Assembly (NCBI GenBank): GCA_965112735.1
Contig: OZ218956.1
Span: 682,001 to 746,000 of the forward strand
Origin: Phaeosaccion multiseriatum
Taxonomy: Eukaryota > Ochrophyta, other classes
Direction of reading: 5' to 3'
Length of the DNA: 64,000 bases
The translations under genes were made by a program, and so were the position numbers. Positions 43,601 to 55,477 of the stretch are shown in pieces; the stretch's first letter is position 1, and every line of letters begins with the position of its first letter. A model generated the notes under the pieces. The model was not told the origin of the DNA, made no database searches, and worked only from the letters and a program-made list of their open reading frames with translations.

Positions 43601-44169
43601 ACCCGTTGGCGCCTCTGATCGGAAAAGATGGACACGCTTCCTTGCTGAGCGTCTCCCTCGCACGAGCAGCGAGGGCAGAGGCATTTGGCTGTCTGGGGCG
43701 TCTCCTCTGCACTTCTCAGCACCATGTTCTGTTGCTCATAAGGGCTGGTCTGATACACTTCCACCACACGATCGCCACCTCGCCCCTCTACTTCGGGCCC
43801 GACACCAGTCTCTGGCCCGGCACCATGACCATGATCGCTGAATACCGCATCGTCATCAGTGAAGGAGGTGCTTGTGCTCCAGCTCAAGCCGTTGCTATCA
43901 TGATCGTGGTCGTGATCGTGGTCGTGGTCGTGGTGATGATGTTTCCTGCTGGACAAATTCGAGTAAGAACCCTGTGCATCCCCCTTCCGGTGATGTGCGA
44001 CAAACACTGTCGCGGCGACAAGAAGAATCCCGCCCAGCACTAAGATGGCGCCCAGCTTCGCACGAATAGAGCCTCGGGATTCGCCTCCGCCTCGGGCACG
44101 GCTCGAGGGAGGGTCAATCTGGGGGATGGAGGAGTAGCCACTACGCCCTGCCATCGCGTTGTCCAGCAT
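40660..44169 (-). CDS. Glucosylceramidase-type GH30 glycosidase, membrane-anchored, with lectin-like insert
   Basis: Exons 43603-44169, 43424-43501, 43202-43327, 42873-43064, 42690-42776, 42438-42577, 42130-42221, 41757-41901 and 40660-41602 give 789 residues. A signal anchor (LGAILVLGGILLVAATVFVA, about residues 38-57) follows a cytosolic tail, then a (His-Asp)n stretch and a linker. The GH30 domain has ILGFGGAFTDAAALNF, GYTIGRVPMDSTDFS, VSPWSPPAWMK, the acid/base Glu in VQNEPENAGPWE, MGFHWYFGG, the nucleophile Glu in LLMSTESCNCPH, and DWNLLLDYEGGPNH, QPMFYFMGHISKF, ending VVLNEGNEQVAF...IPPHSIQTYLL, all as in human GBA1. Inserted before the last strands is about 190 residues with SVRQSWTMRQDGKLEMS, CLSTSSMESGAVVTLSSC, LQQWAVGDTG, which looks like a ricin-type lectin domain. 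It likely hydrolyses glucosylceramides or related glucosides in a vacuole-like compartment. Confidence 0.93.
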
Positions 44170-44387
44170 GTCTCGCGCGACGTCACTACCCTGTGGCCTC
44201 CTCCTCTAGATGTGTGGGCGTGAGAGAGAGGGAAAAAGGAAAATACATGAGTTGGTGATACACAGGTACTTTCCTTCTTCATTTCCCTTTCCTCTTTCCT
44301 CCACTTATACTCTCCTCTTCCCTCCCCATTCCAGCAAAAATGTCTACTGAGGGCTGAGGCTCCATAGACCTTCATCCATGAAGGCAG

Positions 44388-45997
44388 ATGGATCTGGTGA
44401 GCAAAGTTAAGGCCCTCACCCGAGAGTCAGAGGCTCGACTGCAGGAGGCGGAGAGGGCGAAGCAGCTCGCCTGCTCCTTAAGAGAAGAGGGTCGCCAGCG
44501 AGACAAGAAACTGCTGCTTGCTTTACGGCAGAGGGATGAACTCGCAAGGAGGGTGAGTAGAACGGCCAAAGGAAGCCCGCACATCGTCATCCTTGTGTCG
44601 CGGTTGACTCACTCATGTCTCTTCTCTTTCTTTGTACACGTTGGTTTCAGCTTCGCGTGTCTACCACGAGCGGCTGCGCGGCGAAGGCGGCGACAACCGA
44701 GCTGAGCGCCAAGCTGGAGAAGGGCACGCCGAGCGCTCGCTTAATTGCCAAGACGAAGGCGCTGAGAGACACACTAAACAAACTGCAGGCGACGGACGAG
44801 GCCAATACGGTGCTACTGGCGGCCAGGACAGAGGCTTTGTCGCAGGCGGAACGGGAGATTGCTGTACTCAAACGCGCGCTGCACCTCCGTGCGGAGGAAG
44901 TGGGATTCTCCCCCCATGTGGCCGAGGACATTGCCCGGCACAAGGAGACCCTCCACTCTCTCGCCCTTGAGCTCTCCCAGCGGTTAGACCTCTGCGGAGC
45001 GCTCACGGAGAATGTAAGGAGGCTGAAGCGCGAAGTGGAAGAGGGGAGGCGGAGGGGCGAAGAGGCCGATGACCACAATGGGCACCTGACTGCGCAGTTA
45101 TTGGACACCGCGGAGCAGCTCCAAGGCTTTGACGACGCTTTTAGAGCCACAAAGGATGAGTTAGTTGAGGCGTCACGTCGGAGGGACTCTCTCGAGGAGA
45201 GGTTGACGAGCGTCTCGAGCGAGCGGGACGCCCTCTCCCTGCGGCTAGACGACGCGGAGAGTCGGGCTGCGGCCAGTGAGCAGCAGCACAGAGAGAGCCA
45301 GGCGGGGGCTCTGCAGGCTCAGGCAAAGGCTCGGGCACACGAGAGCGAGGCCCGCGAGCTCAGGCGACGGGTTGGGGACATGCAGAAAGAGGCGAAGCGG
45401 TCCGCCAGAGAGGCCAGGGCGGTGCAGCAACAGGCCGAGCAGGCGGGGCAAGGGGCGGCACAAGCCACAGCGGCGCACGAACGAGCATCGCAGGAGCTGG
45501 CGGGGAAGGAGGAGCTACTCTCCAAGCTCAAGGCCGAGATGAACGCTCTGCTGGAGGACCTTGCGCAGCAGGCGGAGCAGCGGCAGGCGGCCTCGCTCTT
45601 GCTCGATGAGCAGACTCACTTGCTCGACGAGCGGACTCGGGCCCTCTCCAAGGCGCAGCACCAACACGCACACGCAGCGCACCGTGCCGAGGCCCTGGAG
45701 GAGGAGCTGGAGCGAGTCACTAACGCCAAGGAGACGCTGCAGAGGGCCCTGTTAGAGCAGCTCACACACCTGCGGGCAGAGGCACGCGTGCACCAGGAAC
45801 GGGCAGAGAGGGCAGAGGAGGCCGTGGCCGTGCTGCGGAGGGAACTGGCGGAGGGGCTTGGGTTGGCGTCACAGGGGGGGGGGTCCAGGGGGGGGGGAGG
45901 GGGTGTTGCAGAAGCACATGGCGACACCTCTTCCTATATTCACTCACCGGAGCACCACGAGTGCTCCGCCGCGGCTCAGTCCTACGGCTTCTCTTGA
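44388..45997 (+). CDS. Long coiled-coil protein, unknown function
   Basis: Exons 44388-44552 and 44651-45997 give 503 residues. Nearly the whole chain, from MDLVSKVKALTRESEARLQE to RAEEAVAVLRRELAEGL, is heptad-patterned helix rich in Ala, Glu, Arg and Gln with no proline breaks except at GFSPHV. The last 60 residues are Gly/Ser-rich and then end SYIHSPEHHECSAAAQSYGFS. No enzyme or binding motif is seen. Centrosomal or Golgi tethering proteins look like this, but composition alone cannot assign function. It is divergent from the GH30 gene (218 bp between starts) and convergent with the cyclase gene. Confidence 0.8.
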
Positions 45998-46152
45998 GCT
46001 TTGTGCGGAGACCCTTGGTTTCTTTCTAACACGATTTATGTATTTATGTATTTATGTTATTTATAGAGTTGTTGATTTCTGCTCTCAAGTGAGTGAAAAA
46101 CTTCTGTTCTTTCTTCCGTGAATGTCGCGAGAGGCGCGGCACCTGGCGCTCA

Positions 46153-46410
46153 TCATGCGCCTTGTCTTGCTGCTGTATCACCAACTGCTGCTGCTGTTAC
46201 TGCTGCTGCTGCACCGTCTAAAGGGGCCTTTATGGGAGCGAGAGCCGCAGAGGAGGGCATGGGTCCGCCCCGGCCCTGTGTCCCCTTCCCGTTGTGTGTG
46301 GCCCCCACCCCCACCTCCGCCTCTTTCACAGCGGCGTCCCAAGCCCCCCCTGTCACGTGCCCGCTGCCCCTGACGGCCATCGCCTCTTGCGCCTCTTGTT
46401 TCACTTGCTC

Positions 46411-46456
<46 letters not shown>

Positions 46457-47996
46457 CGGCGGAGAGCCCGCGCGGCCCCCTTCTTCCTGCCCCCCCTCGC
46501 ACCATCGTGGCGGGGCTTGGGCTCCTCCTGCGCCTGCTTGCTGCTGGAGTGGTCCAATTGCAACGCGCCGGCGGAGGACGAGGAGGAGGAGGAGGAGGAA
46601 GCTTCTTTGGCTAGGCCGAACGCCTTCGCCCCCGCCTTGGGGCTGTACTTTGGGCTGTAGGGGCTCGTCACCATAAGGTCCTTGTTCACCCCTCCCACCA
46701 TCACCACCGGCGCCAAGCGGGGTCTCCCCCGCCTGTCCGCCACCCTCTTTCTTGAGGTGTTGGTGATACTGTAGGGCTTGGACAGCACGGGCTGCCCCAG
46801 CATGTCACGGCTTGCTGCTACTGCCGCCGCCGCCGCTGCTGCTGCTGCGCCTCGAGAGTTCCACGGGGGCAACGGTTTGGGCGGCTGCTTGTTCCTACCC
46901 TTCGCCTTCCTCCGACGAGCGCGGAAGGGCCTCGCAGCGGGCGCTACGGAAGAACGGGGGGACATGGTACTCCCGAGCCCTTCGTCCGCACGCGCCCCTG
47001 CCAGTCGGGCCTCGCGCTCTCTGACCAGCACTTGCTGCTGCTCCTGCCAGGATGAGCCGCGAAGCTGCCGTAGGGGCTCTGGGGAGGCGTGCTGATGATT
47101 CGCCTTGAGATTGTCCTTGCGATTGGTCTTCCTCTGTGCGCTCATATCGCCTCCGCTGAGGGACTCGAGCTGTGCGTTCTGGCCGCGCTGCTTCTGTGCG
47201 CCCGACTTCTGCTGCGGCTGCTGCTGCTGCTGCTTGTCAGAGGGCCGCGATCTCCCCACCTTCCCGCCCCCACCCGCCAGGCCTCCGCCCCCGGCTCCTG
47301 CTCCTGCTCCTGCTTCTGCTCCTGTCCCTGCCCCTGCTCTTGCTCCTATTCCTACTCCTACTTCTGCTCCTGCTGCTGCTCTTGCTCCTGCCCCTGCTCC
47401 TACCTCCCCACGCTGGCGCCGGCGAGCTTTGCCCGGAGCAAGGGCGTCCTTGGGCGCGTCGCCGAACCCCTTACTGAGGGCCGCACTACTGAGCCCCGCA
47501 CTGCCCGGTGCCTCGGCCTTCTTCGTCCTCTTACTTCCACGATCTGGCGCTGCCGCCATGGTGACCACAGACGGCTTGACCATGACCTTACTACCACTGG
47601 CACCAGCACCAGCACATGTTTCAGCACACGCATCACCAGCACTACCAACCGCAACCCCAGCCGCAGCCGCAGTAGCAGTGGGTTGAGGCTCGTCAGCAAC
47701 TGTGCTTGGCTGCTGCAGATACTCATAGAGGAGACACCCCTGCCCCTCAAAGTCGGCCGGGCTGGAGGGTTGCGACCCATCAGAGGCCACCTCCTCCTCC
47801 ACAACCACGGCTTCATCCTCTCCGCCCTCGCCCTCCTCGTCCTCCATGCTGCACCCTTCCTCCTCTACTTCCATGGCGTCGTACCTCCCGTCCTCCTCGT
47901 CCGAGAAGCTCGCACAGAGCTTCTTGGCACCACCCTTCGGCTGCCTGTCCAAGCCACTCCCCCCTCCCTCCTCCTCCTCGACCACCTCAGCGGGAG

Positions 47997-48034
<38 letters not shown>

Positions 48035-49087
48035 GCCGCTTGCCCTGCGGCCTCTTCGGCACTGACCGGGATGCTCTCCTCGACCTCAAGTGCCCCTTCG
48101 CTTTCTTTCTCGCCTGGGGAGACCCTCCGGACGACGATCACCTCTTCCACTTCGTCTTGCACAGGAGACGCAGCGGAAGCAGGCGCAGAAGCAGCCTCGG
48201 GGGGGGCAAATGGAGCAACAACTTCTTCTCCCCCCCTTCCCTTCGTGCGGCCGTTACCTGCCTCACTCCTGCCGACAGCGCCGATCGGTGTGACGGTGAC
48301 CCTCTTGGTCATGAGCCTCGACCTCAACACGTTACTCGCGTTGCTTACGCCAGAGCCTGACTTCGCCGCCACCACCGTCTTGAGAATACCCACGAGGGTC
48401 GGGCACAGCCAGAGCAGCTGCGATGGGTGTGGTTGTCGGCAACAGAAGAAACGAGAAGAGAAGGGTGAGGTTGAGGGCTTTGTTCGGGAGGACGGGGCGC
48501 AGGAGAGGAGAGAAGAGGAGGGGAGGCAATGTGTATGGATCAGCAGTCAGAGCCATCAGCGCCAGCCTTGTTACCTCTCTGCTCACCTCTTTGCAGCCCA
48601 CCGCAGCGGCGATGACCTCCTGCGGCAGGGGCGAGGGGTGGCAGTCCAGCAGCTGCACGAAGGCGTTCATTGACCATTCCTCCAGCCGGGGCAAGCCGAA
48701 CATGTGGGCCCGGATCATCGCCTTCTCCTCCTTCTGCGCCAGGGTGAGGTGGTGCACCAGCAGAGGGACGGAGGCCTGCGGGTCCTTGAAGGAAAACTTG
48801 ACCTTCTTGCCCTCTGCAGAGGAGGCGGCGACGGGAGTGTCGACATCAAACTCCGCGCTGAGACTCCTCATCTGCTCCATGTGCAGCTTCTCGTGCCAGT
48901 CCGCGATGGCCCCATGCAGCTGGTGCCTGCTGTGGTGCGACAGCTTGTTGTGCACGGTCTGGCGCATCACGAGGTCGCGGAAGGTGATGGTGACTTCGGG
49001 CTGCTCCTCCCTCCAGATGAGTTGGCAGCTGTGCAGCACCTGAGAGAGAGAGAGGGGGGGGGAGGGGAGGCGGGTAGATGGATACGC

Positions 49088-49136
<49 letters not shown>

Positions 49137-50331
49137 GCAGCATATGAGTTGCACGACCGACAAGACAAACACCTTCCGAGCTGCCTATCGATCCTCTCAG
49201 TCACATGGTCAGTTACACGGTCAGGCACATGTGAGCCACGTCAACGCATCGCACCTTCAAGTCGTCGCTGAGGGAGCAGCCGCTGACGGGGATGGGGTAC
49301 ACGCTGTCCAGCAAGCCCTGCGGGATGGCTGCGCTGCCGATGCAGGCCAGCACCTTGAGCACGAAGAGCTGTTGTGCGCTGAGGTTGGACAGGTAATCCA
49401 TGATCTTTGCCTCCACAGGGGCAGGCACCGTGTTCTCCAGCATGCGGTACACGTTCTTGCCCGGAGTGAAGGCCCACACGTCTCCCTCGGAAGCTGCTGC
49501 TGGGACGTCCTCGCCAGCAGTGGCAGGAAGAGTAGGAGTAGGAGGAGGAGGAGGAGCAATGATAGTGGCATCGTCGCAGGCGGCAGCGGGGGCAGCCGCG
49601 GCAGCAGCAGCAGCAGCTCTTTGGTTTGGGGTGCTTCCCATACCCTTCTCCTGCATCAAGCGACAATACTGCACAGCAAAGGAGAAGCACAAGGACAAGT
49701 ACAAGCACAGCAGGGGAAGAGAAGAGAAGGGGTTCGTGAGAAGCTGCCTCACGATTCTACCAGCTACAGCTACAGCTACAGCTACAGCCACAGCTACAGA
49801 CACAGACACAGCTACAGCTACAACTATAGCTACAACTACAACACAACTACAACTACAACTACAACTACAACACAACTACCAGCCTGTCTCGTGCGTACGT
49901 ACCTCCACAGCGTAGAAAGGGTTCCCGTGCGTGCGCAGGTACAAGGCCAACATGGCGGTGGGCTCCACGGCCTTGCACTGCAGCACCTCACACGCGAGGC
50001 GCTCCGTCTCTGCAAAGCTCAGTGACCCCACAGTCAGCGTCTCGAGCAGAGACGTGTACTTGAGAGAGCTCGTGATGGTGGCGAGCTTCACGGCGGCGGG
50101 GTTCCAGTAGCGCTTAAAGCCGCTGTCCCTGCGCGTGGAGTTGGTGCCGACCTCTGCCGGCTGAGTTTTGCCCGTGACACCTTCCATGAAGGCCGCTGCA
50201 GAGGAAGAGGAAGCGGCGCAACAGACGTTCGTCGTCAGCAAAGCGACACAACACAACCAGCACAACAACAACACTAACAAAACCAGCGCCGCCACCACAA
50301 CCACCACAACAACAACGCCATCATCATCATC

Positions 50332-50400
<69 letters not shown>

Positions 50401-53400
50401 AACAGCAACAATAAGTGGTGTTGGCACCTTCCCCTTCTTCCTTGTACCTGCGCCGATGTTAAGACCCGCGTTGACGGCGTTGGGTTTGGAGGGTGCGGGT
50501 GCCCCCCCGCTTGCCGCCCCGCTTGCGGCCTCGGCCACCGCCCCATTCTCCGCCCCCCCAGCGGTGGGGGCGTCCAAGTTGCGGACAGTGCCGCCCCCCT
50601 TCAACACGGGGGGCTTTGGGCTCCCGCTGCGCGTTGGCCGAGGCGAGTCCGCTCCGTGTCGCTGCCCCTCGGCCCCTCGAGACTCCGGCACCAAGGGCAG
50701 CGGCGGGGAGGCGAGGATGATGAGCAGCCGCTTGGACAGGTACTTTAGCGCCGCTCGAATGAGGTCGCAGCTCTGCATGTCCACCTCGGACAGGTCGTGG
50801 TCGAGGATGGCCACCACGGCCTCGCCGCCGTCGAACAGCGTGGGCAGCGTCAGCATGGCCAGCAGCACCTCGAAGGTCTCTCTGTCCGGCCGGGAGTCGC
50901 CCTTGCGGGGAGGGGCAAGCTTGTGCACCGCGGCTCGAGTCACGTCGCACACGAACATCTGCGCCACATGCTTTCTCGAGAGGGCGGGGAGCTCGACGTC
51001 GAGCTGCTCGCAGAGGATGTGCACCGCGCCGTGGATGTTGGCGGGGAAGAACGTTTCGCAGAACTTGAGGATGAACTTTCCTCGCGTCCTTCGCGAGTCG
51101 TCCCTCCTCACCACCTCGGAAACCGCTCCGAAGGCCCCTGCCCAGCTTGGCAAGCTCTCCTCGTCCCACTCGTCTTCCTTGGAGGTACCCACCCGCAGAG
51201 CGCCGTTGGATCGCCGGTTTTTGACGCCAGTGGGCGCGCTCGAGCCCCTTCTCCTCAAAGGGTCCCCCCCCCCGGGAGAGTTACGCCTCTGCGCCCTCTC
51301 CTCTTGCTCCTGACCGTCGTTCATTTCCTTGAGAGCCCTGACCTCCGCCTCGAGCTGGACCGCAAGCTCTTGCACTTCTCGTCTATTAGCGATGTCCCTT
51401 CGCTCCTCTGACGTCACTCGACTCGCCAGCGAGGGAGACACCTGCTCGCTCCTGCCGCGACTTTTCCGCCCCTCAGCGCGTGCATCTTTATCCCCTTCTT
51501 CCCCCCACGTTATTCTCCTCTTGGAGGAAGCGGACTTTGGCTTCACCGCATGCCCTAGTGCCGCGTCTTGCTGACTCGGGAAAGGGGACCGCTGCCCCTG
51601 CTCTTTGTTCTGCTGCCCCTCCCCCCCAGTCTCCTCCCCCACTTGCTGCTGGGCAGGTCTCCCCACCAGCAGCCGGCCCGACTTCCTGCGTGCCCCTGCT
51701 GCCTCCAACACGTGTGCCTTGTACAGCAGCAGGATGCTCAATAACACCTTCCTCCACGCCATGAAGGGCCGCCCGCCCTCCCCCTCCCTCTTGTAACACA
51801 CCGCCTGGTGGACGATGGCGCCCCCCTCTCCCTCCGCCTCCCTTGTCACCGCTCCCACCCCTAGGATGTACACATGCCTGGCGAGCTCCCTCTTCCACTC
51901 GGCCGCGCAGTGCACCTGCAGAGCCGTCTTTCCGCTACCCGGCGGCCCCTGCAGAATAACCAAACCTCCGTCAAACCCTTGCACGAGTGCCGTGACTCGC
52001 TCATTGAGGCGTGCCAGCACCTCCACCTGCCCCACCAAAGGCACCTCGCCTCCCAGCCCCGACTTGGAGCCCCCTGCGCGAGTTTGCGCCCTGACAGGTT
52101 GAAAGCCTGGTGTCAGGTGCATCTTGCCTTTCAACTTGAAGTCGCCAAGCTTCTCGAAGTGCACCTCCGAGGCCCCCGCGTGCCGCACTTTCTCCTCCAC
52201 CACCGCCACCCCCTCGAAGGGCCGGAATTGAACGTGCTGCAGCTGCTTCATGCCCACCGACATGAGTCTGGCGGCCGTGTTGACCACGTCCCCCATCATG
52301 CCAAACTCACGCCGCTTGGTCCCGATGGACGCTGTAAAGACCTGCCCCAGGCTGATGCCGATGTAGCCTTTGGTCTGCTGCTCCTCCAAGGCGGCAAGCA
52401 TCTGCAAGGCACACATGCTGGCCTTGGCTGCGGGGTTGGAGCCAACCATAGGAGGCAAGCCAAACGCCCCCACCAGTACCGTGCCCTTGTCGTCTACGCT
52501 AAACTCTTTAATCACGCCTTGCCATCTGAGCCCAACCAACAACAGCAGGAAGTGGACAGCGAGGGATGGTATCAAGTATCGGTGAGGAAGACGCAAGAGA
52601 CACAAAAAGCGAGAACGAACGAAAGAGTGGGGGAGGGGGGGGGGGGGACGCAAGAGCCCGCCGTACCTTCTCATGGCGACTTGAAGGGTGCGGAAAGCCG
52701 CCTGCATGGCCTCCAGCGTCGGTTGCGGCAGCGCCAGATTGACAAAGATGATGGCTGCGCGGTGTATCTCGGCGAACCAGCCGGACTCCTCGGCCTCCAC
52801 CTCGTAGAGAATGGGCGGGGGGATGAACGAGCGAATAGCCCTCTCCAAGCGGCTCCGCACGGCCACAATGCGCTTCAGCAGAGCGTCGGGGTAGTTCTTG
52901 TAGTCATTCCCAACGTTGCACTGCCTGCCGTGGTCCGCCGCTAGCAGCTCCTCTAGAACCCGGAGCCTGTGCTCCACGCCGGACTCTTCCACCCCGCGCT
53001 CCTCCAGCCTGAAGTTACCGTTGGGCGTCTCCGTCACTTCCCAAGCGGTCAACTCCTCCGTGTCCAGCAAGTCTCTCATCTGCTCCCAGTAGCCCTTGGA
53101 GACCACCATCTCTCCCGCCTTGCCGTCGTCCAACGCCGTGTCGAGCTCTCGAAAGGGACTCCCTGCCGCGACATAGTGCCACCCCTCCCCCGCGGCCCCC
53201 ACCGTGTAGAGTTCCAGCGGCCCCACCCCGAGCGCCACGTGTAGCTTGAGGTGGTGCCCAAGGATGAGCTTGCCGCTGAGGCGCCGCATGGCTAGCAGAG
53301 ACACCAGGGCCGCCCTCTGTAGCAGGGAGGCGAAGGAGTCGTCTGTCACGGGGTTTCCCGAGGTCTCTACAAACACCGTAATGAGCGCATCGCCCGCCAG

Positions 53401-54117
53401 CCGAATCACATCGCCAGAGAACTCATGCAGGGTACCCATGAGCTGACCAAAGAACGACTTGAGCAACTCCTTTAGTTGCTCGGCGCCGTACCCGGCCTGA
53501 TCTTCTGCAGTGACCTGTTCGTGAGTGAGTGAAGCGAGTGAGTGGGTGAGTGAGAGAGGGTGACACACTGTGTTTACTTCCATGCGGGCGCTCCATCTGC
53601 AGCTCACCTGCAGATTTAGGAGCTGCACCGAAAGCTTGGTGTTCATCATTGCCGACGCCAGGCCGCTTGGGTTCTCTACATCTGTGCTCGCAACATACGA
53701 CGCAGAAGTGCTTGCGGTGACCGAAGCATCCGCGCGATCCAGGGTAAGGTGTCCTTTACCAAGGCCCTCCGCTAGACTCGTAAAGGAGCAGAGGTCGAAC
53801 ATGACCACGACAGTTCTCTCCAGGCAGACGTGGCTTGGCACCATTTCCAGCGTGTCTGACTGCGTGTCCGCTGCCCCGTCCATACGCAGGAGCTGCTCCA
53901 ACACGACATTGGGAACAAAACTCGCGTATGTGTGGAGCTTCTGCAGCCGAGCCTGCTCTAATAGTAGGCCCGCGCTCTGTCGATTGAGCAGCGCCGTCTG
54001 GATGTTTTTCTTCCATCCTGCCCCCCCCGTTACTTGCTGTCGCGGCTTCTTGCGCTCCCCTCCTTCCGCCGGGAGCTTGAAGGTTAAGGAGCGCAAGGAA
54101 GAGTCTGGCCGTGACAT
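46153..54117 (-). CDS. Soluble adenylyl cyclase (ADCY10-like) with long C-terminal extension
   Basis: Exons 53608-54117, 52667-53514, 50448-52525, 49903-50195, 49255-49668, 48587-49039 and 46153-48417 join in frame to 2286 residues (human ADCY10: about 1610). The first cyclase domain has both metal-binding Asp regions, VVVMFDLCSFTSL and FSGDVIRLAGDALITVF. The second (AAIIFVNLALPQP ... RREFGMMGDVVNTAARLMS) has Asn where the first Asp should be, as expected for the non-metal half of the pair. A P-loop NTPase follows (VILQGPPGSGKTALQVHCA; Walker B-like VVAILDHD), then an STAND-like helical region (FAETERLACEVLQ; LVHHLTLAQKEEKAMI). This layout is that of bicarbonate-stimulated soluble cyclases. 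The last exon encodes 755 mostly disordered residues with polyGln runs and no relation to ADCY10; the splice phase supports one gene, but a fused neighbour is possible. Confidence 0.9.
46413..46455 (-). repeat. TTG/CAA tract coding polyGln in cyclase tail
   Basis: About fourteen TTG/TGT triplets on the plus strand encode a polyGln run in the last cyclase exon; a second polyGln run of CAG codons lies at 47998-48032. Confidence 0.9.
49086..49136. repeat. CAGA tetranucleotide microsatellite, cyclase intron
   Basis: About twelve CAGA units in the intron at 49040-49254; transcribed as (UCUG)n about 45 bases upstream of the acceptor of the next exon. Confidence 0.95.
49757..49875. repeat. CTACAG/CTACAA repeat in cyclase intron
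   Basis: Degenerate hexa- and trinucleotide array built on AGCTAC then AACTAC in the intron 49669-49902. The gradual shift from one unit to the other suggests growth by slippage. Confidence 0.9.
50331..50403. repeat. CAA microsatellite in cyclase intron
   Basis: About 24 CAA units in the intron 50196-50447, transcribed as (UUG)n just downstream of the exon 3 donor. On the minus strand it makes a spurious poly-Val frame. Confidence 0.95.
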
Positions 54118-54565
54118 GGTGGCCCTCAACCACCCGTCACCATCTTCTCCTCCTGTCAGTCTCTTATCAAAGCCAACCTGCCTAGCCTAGCCATTGCAGC
54201 GTGTGGCAGGTACGAGGCACGCTCCAATGGGATGCTATAGTCCGGGCCCCGTCGGCCCCGGAGGAGACACTCAGAAGAGTAGCATAGTTCGCTCCCGAGC
54301 AAAGACGATTCCGCTTCAACCTCTTCTTCCTCTTCCTTCTTCTTCTGCTGCTGCTCCTGCTCCTGCTCCTGCTGCTCCTGCTGCTCCCGCTACTATTGCT
54401 TCCTGTTCTAGTGCTGCTGTTGCTGCTCTTATTGCGTTTACTATCTACTAGGTGGCGGTGGTATGCGAAAAATCGAAACGCCCGCCGTGGTGGTGCTCCG
54501 GTGCCTGGCTCACAGGATCCGGTTGAGGGGGGGACAAAAGTGCTGGGTGCTGTATCGAAAGAGAG
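54118..54565. promoter_or_regulatory. Divergent promoter region (cyclase / LSM6)
   Basis: 448 bp between start codons. It contains a CTT/CTG/CTCCTG pyrimidine-rich microsatellite (about 54315-54420) nearer to LSM6. Open frames through this tract have no domain and are rejected as genes. Confidence 0.55.
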
Positions 54566-55148
54566 ATGGATGTGGAGGACGCACCAGCTTCAGCGGCAGG
54601 GGCGGATCAGGACGGCCAGCAGAATCAGCCCGAGCCCCCTGCAACAGCACCGTCAGTAGCAGTAGCAGCAACGGCGGCGGCGGAGAAGAGCGGCACCGCC
54701 AAGAGGACTCCAGGAGACTTTCTGAAGCACGTGTTGGGCCGGCCCGTAGAAGTCAAGCTAAACTCGGGTGTTGCCTACAAAGGTGCGCTCCAACGGGACT
54801 GCGGATGCCGCTCCCTGCCTGGGTTGTTGCGGTAACCGTCTCTCTCCCTCTCTTGCTCTGTTGCGTACCTGGTCCCAACAATCTCTCCCCTCTGTATTCC
54901 ACTGTGCGCAGGTGTTCTCGCGTGCCTCGACGGGTATATGAACATCGCCATGGAGCAGACGGAGGAGTACATCGATGGACAGCTCAAGGCCAAGTACGGA
55001 GACTGCTTCATCCGAGGAAATAATGGTATGACGCCTACCGCTTAGTGGCATTGGGCTGGGGTTCCGTCCAACGCTGAGACTTCGTCCCCCCCCTCTCGTC
55101 TGTCCTGCTGGCCCCACAGTCATGTACATTTCGACCGCGAGGCGGTAG
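54566..55148 (+). CDS. LSM6: U6 snRNA-associated Sm-like protein LSm6
   Basis: Exons 54566-54782, 54912-55025 and 55120-55148 give 119 residues. From residue 49, TPGDFLKHVLGRPVEVKLNS...YKGVLACLDGYMNIAMEQ and EEYIDGQLKAKYGDCFIRG, ending NNVMYISTARR, is almost identical to human LSm6 (TPSDFLKQIIGRPVVVKLNS, VLACLDGYMNIALEQ, FIRGNNVLYIST). LSm6 is part of the LSm1-7 ring (mRNA decay) and LSm2-8 ring (U6 snRNA binding). The 48-residue N-terminal extension is Ala/Gln/Pro-rich and is not found in animals or yeast; translation might instead begin downstream, but no in-frame ATG lies between the extension and the Sm domain. The third exon is just nine codons plus stop. Confidence 0.96.
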
Positions 55149-55477
55149 CGTGCGGCTGCCGGGGTGGGAGAGGACTGCGCTGGAGGTTAAGGGGTTGCCG
55201 CCTGGTTGTTACCGGATATATCCATCTGGCATGGGCAAGGCATGTCTGTGTATATTGACCGTTGGGAGTATTTGCGGCGGAGGTAAAGCAAAAGGCGATG
55301 ACCTCACACGCCACGGAATACATGGGTTGTCGCTGCGCTCGCCTGATGTAGTGTGATCCTTTCTCGCCCCGGCTTGACCCTGGACGGCCTCCCCGTCGGA
55401 CGGGCCTGTGGAGCCGGTAGGCGCTGTTGTCTCACAGACAGGCGGGCGCCTAATCTATAAGCCAATGTATAACCTAA
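55149..55477. other. Convergent 3' region (LSM6 / PEP carboxylase)
   Basis: Contains the 3' UTRs of two convergent genes. A 'CTAATCTATAAGCC...CCTAACTAACC' AT-richer segment near 55450-55485 is the probable PEP carboxylase end. No gene or repeat seen. Confidence 0.55.

Noticed and set aside
47089-48360. Leu/Cys/Ser-rich plus-strand frames opposite the cyclase tail
   Set aside because: They arise from complementing Ala/Gly/Gln repeats; no homology and no credible exon structure.
46153-48417. Last cyclase exon as a separate gene
   Set aside because: Kept as part of the cyclase because the acceptor at 48417 joins in phase with the previous exon and no independent promoter spacer exists; the doubt is stated in the entry.
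50274-50546. Poly-Leu/poly-Val minus-strand frame continuous with the cyclase
   Set aside because: It is the translated CAA microsatellite of an intron; GT-AG borders at 50447 and 50196 remove it and keep the frame.
54194-54451. Possible small plus-strand gene before LSM6
   Set aside because: Half of it is a CTG/CTCCTG microsatellite, there is no domain, and it occupies the only promoter space of two real genes.
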